Assembly: GCA_000474255.1 (NCBI GenBank)
Contig: BATO01000052.1
Span: 1 to 44,948 of the forward strand
Direction of reading: 5' to 3'
Origin: Aquipseudomonas alcaligenes MRY13-0052
GTDB lineage: Bacteria > Pseudomonadota > Gammaproteobacteria > Pseudomonadales > Pseudomonadaceae
Length of the DNA: 44,948 bases
The notes under the pieces were generated by a model. The model searched no databases, was not told where the DNA came from, and saw nothing but the letters and a program-made list of their open reading frames with translations. How positions within the stretch are numbered: the stretch's first letter is position 1; every line of letters begins with the position of its first letter. Positions 16,566 to 21,922 of the stretch are shown here, piece after piece. The position numbers and the translations under genes were made by a program.

Positions 16566-17097
16566 ATGCCGACACTCGACGCCTTTCTGACCGTCGTCCG
16601 CGCCTGCACGCGCTGCGCACCGCATCTGCCACACGGCGTGCAGCCGGTCTTCCAGTTTCACCCGAGTGCGCCCATCCTCATCGCCGGCCAAGCACCGGGG
16701 GCCCGGGTCCATGCCTCAGGCGTGCCCTTCGACGACGCCAGCGGCGCGCGTCTGCGCGCCTGGCTGGGCGTGGACCGCGACACCTTCTACGACCCTACCC
16801 GCATCGCCATTCTGCCCATGGGCTTCTGTTATCCGGGCACCGGCAAAAGCGGTGACCTGCCGCTACGCCCGGAGTGCGCCCCCCGCCTGGCGCGAAGCCT
16901 TCATGCAGCGTTTCGAGCGCCTGTCGCTGGTCATCGTGCTGGGCAGCTACGCCATGGACTACCACCTCGGTACTGGCAAGACGCCGCTCACCCGGGTGGT
17001 CGAAGCCTGGCGCGAGCACTGGCCGCAAGCGTTCCCCCTGCCTCACCCTAGCCCGCGCAACAATCGCTGGCTGGTGCGCAACCCCTGGTTCCAACAA
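16566..17097 (+). pseudogene. Uracil-DNA glycosylase-family gene, frameshifted and truncated
   Basis: The frame starts MPTLDAFLTVVRACTRCAPH and has the glycosylase motif ILIAGQAPG, then MGFCYPGTGKSGDLPLRPEC. Homology then jumps one frame at a run of six C at 16879-16884 and continues as AWREAFMQRFERLSLVIVLG, TGKTPLTRVVEAWREHW, the second motif PLPHPSPRNNRW and LVRNPWF. Removing one C would restore one frame. The gene is then cut at 17,097 by the terminal repeat of a transposon. The frameshift may be real or a homopolymer error; the truncation is real. It follows the cytochrome gene by 73 bp. Confidence 0.8.
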
Positions 17098-17135
17098 GGG
17101 GTCGTCTCAGAAAACGGAAAATAAAGCACGCTAAG
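17098..17135 (+). repeat. Left 38-bp terminal inverted repeat (Tn21 subgroup)
   Basis: It reads inward from GGGGTCGTCTCAGAAAACGG and ends GCACGCTAAG, the classic Tn21-subgroup Tn3 terminus. It cuts the uracil-DNA glycosylase gene at its left edge and contains the stop codon of the tnpR gene at its right edge. Confidence 0.93.
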
Positions 17136-17688
17136 CGTGCGTGGAGGCTGGCACCCAGCGGTACAGCGTCGGAATGGACACGCCGAGGTTCTTGGCCACG
17201 TCCTTGGGCGGCACCCCGCTGGCCAGCAGCTTCTTGGCCGACTCGATCTTGCTGTCGGTCATCTTCGGCTTGCGGCCGCCTTTGCGGCCGAGCTGCTTGG
17301 CGACTTCCAGCCCGGCGCGGGTGCGCTCGACGGTCAGCTCGCGCTCCATTTCGGCAAGGCTCGCCATGACGTGGAAGAAGAACCGCCCGGATGGTGTGCC
17401 GGTGTCGATGGAGTCGGTGAGGCTCCTGAACTGGACACCGTGCTTGTGCAGATCGCCGACCAGATCGACCAGTTGCTTGACCGACCGGCCCAGCCGGTCG
17501 AGCTTCCAGACGACCAAAGTATCGCCTTCGCGCAGCATTTCGAGCGTCTTGGCCAAGCCAGGCCGGTCTGCCCGCGTGCCACTCACCTTGTCCTCGAAGA
17601 CCTTTTTACATCCGGCCTTGCTCAAGGCTTCGCGTTGCAGCTCCAGGTTCTGATCCTGCGTCGAGACGCGCGCATAGCCAATCAACAT
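17131..17688 (-). CDS. tnpR: TnpR serine resolvase (Tn21-like)
   Basis: A 185-residue serine recombinase that resolves Tn3-family cointegrates at res. The N-terminal catalytic domain has MLIGYARVSTQDQNLELQRE with the nucleophilic Ser10, then LVVWKLDRLGRSVKQLVDL and FFFHVMASLAEMERELTVER. The C-terminal helix-turn-helix is GVPPKDVAKNLGVSIPTLYR. The stop lies inside the terminal repeat. Its start overlaps the end of the accessory gene upstream, so four genes run as one coupled operon. The matching Tn21-type tnpA is not next to it. Confidence 0.95.
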   Translation of the reverse strand: MLIGYARVSTQDQNLELQREALSKAGCKKVFEDKVSGTRADRPGLAKTLEMLREGDTLVVWKLDRLGRSVKQLVDLVGDLHKHGVQFRSLTDSIDTGTPSGRFFFHVMASLAEMERELTVERTRAGLEVAKQLGRKGGRKPKMTDSKIESAKKLLASGVPPKDVAKNLGVSIPTLYRWVPASTHA

Positions 17689-18053
17689 GGCTTGTCTCGC
17701 GCCCGGTCGATGCGTTCCTGCATCGCCTGCATCACTTCTTCGTGGGTGTACGATCTGGCGTTGGCGTCGGTGGCTTGCCGCAGGGCTTCCTCAACCTCGC
17801 GCGTCATCCGCTCGTAATCCTCCGGCCACAGCGCTTGCTCCATGCGCAGCGACGCCTGACCCAGCAGGTGCAGCAGGCTGAACAGCCGCATGTCGTTGGT
17901 GGCGACGATGCGCTCCCGAATCTGCTCCTGAATAGCTTCGCTAGCCCGATGCGCTTGTGGTGTGGCAGTCCCCTCGTAGTCAGCGGGGAATTCCGCTTCC
18001 TCGGCAATCCTTGCCCAGGCGCTGGCCAGCGCCTCGATGGTTGACGTGCTCAT
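17682..18053 (-). CDS. Conserved transposon-borne hypothetical protein (left copy)
   Basis: A 123-residue acidic, helix-rich protein: TIEALASAWARIAEEAEFP, NDMRLFSLLHLLGQASLRME, then TREVEEALRQATDANARSYT and HEEVMQAMQERIDRARD. No domain is recognised. Overlaps with the membrane-protein gene upstream (18050-18053) and the tnpR start downstream indicate translational coupling. A close homologue sits at 37,088-37,468, also directly before a tnpR start, so it belongs to the tnpR accessory module. A role in transposition or its control is possible but unproved. Confidence 0.75.
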   Translation of the reverse strand: MSTSTIEALASAWARIAEEAEFPADYEGTATPQAHRASEAIQEQIRERIVATNDMRLFSLLHLLGQASLRMEQALWPEDYERMTREVEEALRQATDANARSYTHEEVMQAMQERIDRARDKPC

Positions 18054-18550
18054 TTCCGCCGCTCCTGTGCTCTTTGGCGAATCAACCGGCCAAGGGGCCT
18101 CGACGCGAAAACCAGCAGCATCACGCCTATCGGATACCAGGTCGAGAAGACCACCAAGGCATCGAAGGCTGGCCGTCCGGTGTTGGTAGGCAGTACGGCG
18201 GTCACAGCCATCAACCCGCCGACCGTCCAGATGATGCGCCACACGTAGGGCATCACGCGGGGCACGTAGCCGTCATCGAAAGCGGTCTGGTAGTAGCGGC
18301 GCAGGCCGCGCTCGGCAAGCGCCTGGCGCTGCCGCTCCGACAGCGCATCCGTCCGGCCATACCAGCGCCGGAATGGTGGACAGCGCAGCAGCAAAGGGGT
18401 GAAGAGGATCATCACCGCCACGATCGCGACACCCCACGCCATGACGGCGCCGGCATCGGGCCGCTTGGCGTTCTCGATCACGGGCGCGAAGACGCCCGGA
18501 GCACCGATCATCCAGAACAGCGCAATGTGCTGATGGAAGGAGAGCTTCAT
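18050..18550 (-). CDS. Predicted membrane protein of the tnpR accessory module
   Basis: A 166-residue protein with four likely membrane segments: HIALFWMIGAPGVFAPVI, MAWGVAIVAVMILFTPLLL, IIWTVGGLMAVTAVLP and FSTWYPIGVMLLVFA. A charged cytoplasmic loop (GRTDALSERQRQALAERGL) lies between the second and third. The ATG at 18550 overlaps the stop of the preceding gene as ATGA. It is missing from the second copy of this module at 36,765-37,559, so it is not essential to the module. No function recognised. Confidence 0.7.
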   Translation of the reverse strand: MKLSFHQHIALFWMIGAPGVFAPVIENAKRPDAGAVMAWGVAIVAVMILFTPLLLRCPPFRRWYGRTDALSERQRQALAERGLRRYYQTAFDDGYVPRVMPYVWRIIWTVGGLMAVTAVLPTNTGRPAFDALVVFSTWYPIGVMLLVFASRPLGRLIRQRAQERRK

Positions 18551-18873
18551 TTGCTCATCCACTTGCGCAGCAGGCGCTTTTTCAGGGAGGCGCGTTCTTG
18601 CGGGTTGCGTCCCTTGTGATTGGCGATGCGATCCGCCGTGGCGGCCTGGCGCTTGACGGGCCAGTAGGAGCGGCCATCCTTGCCCATCGACCAGACGCTG
18701 CTGGCCTGGTTTTCCAGCAGGGGCAGATGGGCGCTCAGGGCTTCGGGCGACGCGCTGGTCAGCGCCGTGCGCTCACGGGTGCGCCAGCGCTGATGCCAGA
18801 GCTTCTTGTCCTCGCGCTCGCTGCCGCAGGTCGTGTGCCCGACGATGGGTGTTTTGCGGCGGCTGCGGCTCAT
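18547..18873 (-). CDS. Small basic hypothetical protein (left copy)
   Basis: A 108-residue, strongly basic protein rich in Arg, Lys and Trp (MSRSRRKTPIVGHTTCGSER, WHQRWRTRERTALTS, RASLKKRLLRKWMSK), which suggests nucleic-acid binding. TTGGAGACC gives a good ribosome binding site for ATG 18873. It is the first gene of the four-gene tnpR module. The second copy at 36,765-37,091 differs at only 7 of 108 residues. No domain recognised. Confidence 0.7.
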   Translation of the reverse strand: MSRSRRKTPIVGHTTCGSEREDKKLWHQRWRTRERTALTSASPEALSAHLPLLENQASSVWSMGKDGRSYWPVKRQAATADRIANHKGRNPQERASLKKRLLRKWMSK

Positions 18874-19127
18874 AACGTAGTGGTCTCCAAGAACATTCAG
18901 GACTGATCCCAGGCGTCGATGGTCAAGACCTGATCGGCAGGACAGGCGGCTACGCGGTCGGGAACTGGATGGTGTTCAGTCTCATGCCGACCCCATTCGA
19001 TTGATCGCGTCGCTTGCGGCACGCTGCGACGCAAGGAGGTTTGCGACCTGGTTTAGCAGCCGTGTCCGCTGCATGTCTGTTACCTATCTCCCCGACCGCT
19101 CATTGGACCAACTCCAGAGATTGGGCT

Positions 19128-19484
19128 CTATCGCTCAGCCAATACGAAACCGGCATTGGCTGATGCCACAACCGAGACGAACACAAATGGCTCGGTACCT
19201 GTATTTCGCGCCCCGTGCACTTGGCCCGGTCTTGCCACGGCTATCTCACCTTCCCTGAGGGCACGAACAATCCCATTGCCCTGAAAGTAATCAGCCATTC
19301 CCGACAAAACAGTCCACGTGTCTTGGCCGTGAGGATGAATGTGAGCCGCAATTTCCTGCCCGGGATGGACATGCCAAACCACGATAATTGAGTCTCGGGT
19401 TTCAAGCACAACGGAACGAATAGGCTCGCCTTCGGACGGCTGAACATACTCGGCTACAGAAAATATTCTCGATTCAACAGTCAT
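19128..19484 (-). CDS. Cupin-domain protein
   Basis: A 118-residue single-domain cupin. The metal-binding motif is readable as VWHVHPGQEIAAHIHPHGQD (several histidines), followed by TWTVLSGMADYFQ, and the second motif is EIAVARPGQVHGARNTG. Such proteins bind a metal and small ligands or act as isomerases or dioxygenases; the substrate is not evident. The ATG at 19484 (MTVESRIFS) is preferred; an in-frame GTG six codons upstream is also possible. It stands alone on the minus strand between the tnpR module and the HepT/MntA pair. Confidence 0.75.
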   Translation of the reverse strand: MTVESRIFSVAEYVQPSEGEPIRSVVLETRDSIIVVWHVHPGQEIAAHIHPHGQDTWTVLSGMADYFQGNGIVRALREGEIAVARPGQVHGARNTGTEPFVFVSVVASANAGFVLAER

Positions 19485-19531
19485 CGGAGATCCCTCTTTC
19501 ACAGTGCCCCCAGACAGGCTGGATATGAGTT

Positions 19532-19705
19532 CTAACTCGAATTTGAACGGGAGGCTGGTCGTGCGGTCGTGCAGTTGCCGATGAGCGTGTCGGCTGCTGC
19601 CTCCTTGCCCACCAGCGAACTCTCGTCCGTTGCGGCCATCCAGAAGGTCTTGCCCGAGCGCGGCTCATAGGTCGCGGGATCGAACACGCCAGAGGGGCCG
19701 AACAT
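19532..19705 (-). CDS. Short hypothetical ORF or gene fragment
   Basis: A 57-codon minus-strand frame reads MFGPSGVFDPATYEPRSGKT and then FWMAATDESSLVGKEAADTL, ending in a low-complexity tail. The composition looks coding, but no family is recognised and the ribosome binding site is poor. It lies 15 bp after the hepT stop and could be the truncated N-terminus of a larger gene. Confidence 0.25.
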   Translation of the reverse strand: MFGPSGVFDPATYEPRSGKTFWMAATDESSLVGKEAAADTLIGNCTTARPASRSNSS

Positions 19706-19720
19706 CGGCGGCTTGATTGG

Positions 19721-20107
19721 TCATGGCTCCATGCCTTTGTCGTTACGGTCTTCATCGTCGGCATCCTGACGCACGGCGGGCAATTGCTGGAGCAACGCCG
19801 GCAGCCATTCCTGTACCGTCTCCCACACCACATCGAGGTTGATGTCGAAATAGCCGTGAGCCATGCGATTACGCATATTGCGCATGCTGCGCCACGGCAC
19901 GTCGGCATGCGCCTGGGTGAACTCGACGTAGCCATCCATCACCTTTGTGGCCGCCTCGCCGATGACGATCAGGCTCATGATGACGGCCTGCTGGGTGCGC
20001 TTGTCGGCCAAGAAGTCGTCCTTGGCCATCCCTTCCACGAAGCTGCGCGCATCGGTTGCGGCCTGCTGAATGTGGTCGAGGTAATCGGGCAGGCGGTTCT
20101 CGCTCAT
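19721..20107 (-). CDS. hepT: HepT-like toxin (DUF86)
   Basis: A 128-residue HEPN-fold protein: RLPDYLDHIQQAATDARSFV, VIMSLIVIGEAATKVMDGY, and the HEPN nuclease motif (R-x4-6-HxY) visible in MRNMRNRMAHGYFDIN. HepT toxins are RNases neutralised by a minimal nucleotidyltransferase (MntA), which AMPylates the toxin. The start overlaps the mntA stop, as in known hepT/mntA operons. The usual gene order, antitoxin first, is kept. Confidence 0.9.
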   Translation of the reverse strand: MSENRLPDYLDHIQQAATDARSFVEGMAKDDFLADKRTQQAVIMSLIVIGEAATKVMDGYVEFTQAHADVPWRSMRNMRNRMAHGYFDINLDVVWETVQEWLPALLQQLPAVRQDADDEDRNDKGMEP

Positions 20108-20400
20108 ATCGGTTGCGCCTCCGCGAGCACCTTGGCCCGGAACTTCGGCGGCAGGTCGCCGGGAGTCAGCAGATCGACGTCAACGCCGAGCAGCGATTTC
20201 AGTTCTTCTTCCAAATCGCCCAAGTCCAACAACGTGGCACCGGGCAGCGCATCGACCAACAGGTCGAGGTCGCTGCCATCCCGGTCGGTGCCATGCAGCA
20301 CCGAGCCGAAGACGCGCGGGTTCGCGGCGCGAAAGCGGCCTACCGCTTCACGCACTGCGCTTCGCTTCATGTCAAGCACAACAGACGGTCGCATGGGCAT
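20104..20400 (-). CDS. mntA: MntA-like nucleotidyltransferase antitoxin
   Basis: A 98-residue minimal nucleotidyltransferase with the family signature GS-x10-DxD seen as FGSVLHGTDRDGSDLDLLVD, plus the third-strand region LLGVDVDLLTPGDLPPKF. MntA proteins transfer AMP to the tyrosine of the HEPN motif of HepT and so silence it. It overlaps hepT by 4 bases. An internal start (MKRSAVREAV) is possible; the longer form is used because ATG 20400 follows AGGATG. Confidence 0.88.
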   Translation of the reverse strand: MPMRPSVVLDMKRSAVREAVGRFRAANPRVFGSVLHGTDRDGSDLDLLVDALPGATLLDLGDLEEELKSLLGVDVDLLTPGDLPPKFRAKVLAEAQPI

Positions 20401-20486
20401 CCTTTCTTATCGAAACTCGTTGAGATGATATGCAATCAAGAATAGAATTTCAAGAACTATTTTCGAGAATCGCAATGCCTTGATTC

Positions 20487-20526
20487 CGGGGTTTGGGGAG
20501 CAATGGAACCAAAAACCAACGTAAGC
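20487..20526. repeat. 40-bp repeat shared with the IS66 transposase end (copy 1)
   Basis: A 40-bp sequence beginning CGGGGTTTGGGGAGCAATGG and ending CCAACGTAAGC is identical to the reverse complement of 43,859-43,898. Here it lies in the gap between mntA and merR, outside any gene. Flanks differ on both sides, so it marks a shared junction or the tail of an unknown element. Confidence 0.85.
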
Positions 20527-20578
20527 TCTGAATCCCACCGTAAAGGGGCTTTCCGATCTCCAGCTCACCCGCCAGGCA

Positions 20579-20977
20579 TTACTCTCTGATCAGTGCCTCG
20601 ATGATCGGGCAGATCGTTCCGCCGTCTCCCGCATAACATTGCTGCACCAGTTCGCCTAACAGTTGCTGCATGACGACCAAGTCGGCCATCTTCTGCTCGA
20701 TCAACGCGAGCTTGCGTGCAGCCCGTGCTCGCGTTTCGGCACAGGCGCACGACTCATCCAGCGTCAGCAGTCCACCGACTTCCGAGAGCGTGAAACCCAG
20801 CGCCTGAGCCCGCTTGATGAAACGCAGTCGCTTCACCATGTCCACCGGATAGCGCCGATGGCCACCCAAGGGTTTGGCTGGTTCATCCAGCAGCCCGCGT
20901 CGCTGGTAGTAGCGGATCGTCTCGACGTTCACCCCGGCGGCGTCTGCCAGCTTGCCAATGGTCAGCTCTGTGGCCAT
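20579..20977 (-). CDS. merR: MerR, mercury-responsive regulator (short mer locus)
   Basis: A 132-residue MerR-family regulator. The DNA-binding helix-turn-helix region is [20 protein letters not shown], followed by GHRRYPVDMVKRLRFIKRAQ. The dimerisation helix and metal-binding cysteines follow: CACAETRAR, then QQCYAGDGGTICPIIEAL, matching the three conserved Hg(II) ligands of MerR. It is divergent from merT across a typical mer operator, where MerR represses and then, with Hg(II), activates. It differs considerably from the MerR at 29,553, so the two mer loci have separate origins. Confidence 0.9.
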   Translation of the reverse strand: MATELTIGKLADAAGVNVETIRYYQRRGLLDEPAKPLGGHRRYPVDMVKRLRFIKRAQALGFTLSEVGGLLTLDESCACAETRARAARKLALIEQKMADLVVMQQLLGELVQQCYAGDGGTICPIIEALIRE

Positions 20978-20987
20978 CACTTTCTCC

Positions 20988-21019
20988 TTGATTCCGTACT
21001 TTGGTACGGAGTTTAGAAT
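20988..21019 (+). promoter_or_regulatory. mer promoter/operator (short locus)
   Basis: TTGATT (-35) and TTAGAA/TAGAAT (-10) are separated by 19-20 bp, the over-long spacing that MerR corrects by twisting DNA. Between them lies the perfect dyad TCCGTAC-TTTG-GTACGGA (20993-21010), the MerR binding site. It drives merT-merP-GDCCVxC to the right. Confidence 0.9.
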
Positions 21020-21051
21020 AGCACCTAGGCAATCAGGCTCAGGAGATGGGA

Positions 21052-21402
21052 ATGGGGATGCAACTCACCGGGAAAGGCTCGCTGGTCGCGAGTTCGCTGA
21101 CCGCCATCGGTGCGTCGGTGTGCTGTGTCGGGCCACTGGTGCTGTTGGCACTCGGTGTCGGCGGTACGTGGGTGGGCGCTCTGACCATGATGGAGCCACT
21201 ACGCCCCCTCTTCATCGGGTTGACTCTACTGTTCCTGGGATTGGCATTCCGCAAGCTCTACCTGGTGCCACAGGTTTGTACGCCAGGTACACCCTGCGCC
21301 GATCCGCGCACGCTCGTGCGACAGCGACTCGTGTTCTGGATCGTCAGCGTGCTGCTGCTCGGCCTATTGGCCGTGCCGTGGCTCGCCCCGCTGTTCTACT
21401 GA
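21052..21402 (+). CDS. merT: MerT, inner-membrane mercuric transporter
   Basis: A 116-residue protein with three membrane helices. The first carries the paired cysteines that take Hg(II) from MerP (ASVCCVGPLVLLALGVGG). The second is PLFIGLTLLFLGLAF. A cytoplasmic loop holds another cysteine pair (VCTPGTPCADP), and the third helix is FWIVSVLLLGLLAVPWLAPL. AGGAG sits 6 bases before ATG 21052, so this start is used rather than ATG 21046. First gene after the mer promoter. Confidence 0.92.
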   Translation: MGMQLTGKGSLVASSLTAIGASVCCVGPLVLLALGVGGTWVGALTMMEPLRPLFIGLTLLFLGLAFRKLYLVPQVCTPGTPCADPRTLVRQRLVFWIVSVLLLGLLAVPWLAPLFY

Positions 21403-21414
21403 AGGAGATTAACC

Positions 21415-21690
21415 ATGCGCAAACTGCTGATCGCCGTGCTTTTCGCCTTGCCCTTCGTGGCGCTGGCGGCTCCCCCGAAAACCGTCACGCTCGACGTGCA
21501 GAACATGACGTGCGGACTCTGTCCGATCACGGTCAAGAAGTCGCTGGAGAAGGTGTCCGGCGTGAGTGACGTCCAGGTCAATTTCGACCAGAAGACGGCG
21601 ACCGTCACCTACGATCCCGATAAGGCCCAGCCCGAGGCACTGACTGAGGCGACCGCGAACGCGGGATACCCCTCCACAGTGCAGAAGTGA
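21415..21690 (+). CDS. merP: MerP, periplasmic mercury-binding protein
   Basis: A 91-residue exported protein: signal peptide LLIAVLFALPFVALAA, then a heavy-metal-associated domain with the metal motif NMTCGLCPITVKKSLEKVSG. It captures Hg(II) and passes it to MerT. The GAAGGAG site and 12-bp gap after merT show an operon. It belongs to the same family as the MerP at 28,840 but is clearly different in sequence. Confidence 0.95.
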   Translation: MRKLLIAVLFALPFVALAAPPKTVTLDVQNMTCGLCPITVKKSLEKVSGVSDVQVNFDQKTATVTYDPDKAQPEALTEATANAGYPSTVQK

Positions 21691-21697
21691 GGTCACG

Positions 21698-21910
21698 ATG
21701 AGCGCCATTGTCCTTGAGTCCGTGCTGACTTGCCCGCGCTGCGGCTTCGCCAAGCCGGAAACCATGCCCACGGACGCCTGCCAGTTCTATTACGAGTGCA
21801 GCAACTGCAAGGCGCTGCTGCGCCCCAACCCAGGGGATTGCTGCGTTTTCTGTTCGTTCGGCTCGGTGAAGTGCCCGCCGATCCAGCAGCAGCTTGGGTG
21901 TTGCTCATAG
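21698..21910 (+). CDS. GDCCVxC-domain small cysteine-rich protein
   Basis: A 70-residue protein with eleven cysteines, including zinc-ribbon-like pairs (LTCPRCGFAKPETM, YECSNCKALLRP) and the signature GDCCVFCSFGSVKCPP, which defines the GDCCVxC (seleno)protein family found beside mercury genes. Here all positions are Cys codons, so no selenocysteine is needed. It starts 8 bp after merP with a GAGGTCACG leader, and is the last gene of this short mer operon. A role in Hg or thiol handling is inferred from context only. Confidence 0.85.
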   Translation: MSAIVLESVLTCPRCGFAKPETMPTDACQFYYECSNCKALLRPNPGDCCVFCSFGSVKCPPIQQQLGCCS

Positions 21911-21922
21911 CGTTTAGGGGGA

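Noticed and set aside
19009..19034. Hairpin GCGTCGC ... GCGACGC as an integron attC site or terminator
   Set aside because: No integrase, no attC core sites and no U-tract are present.
21698..21910. Selenocysteine insertion in the GDCCVxC protein
   Set aside because: All signature positions are coded by TGC or TGT, and no in-frame TGA occurs before the normal stop.
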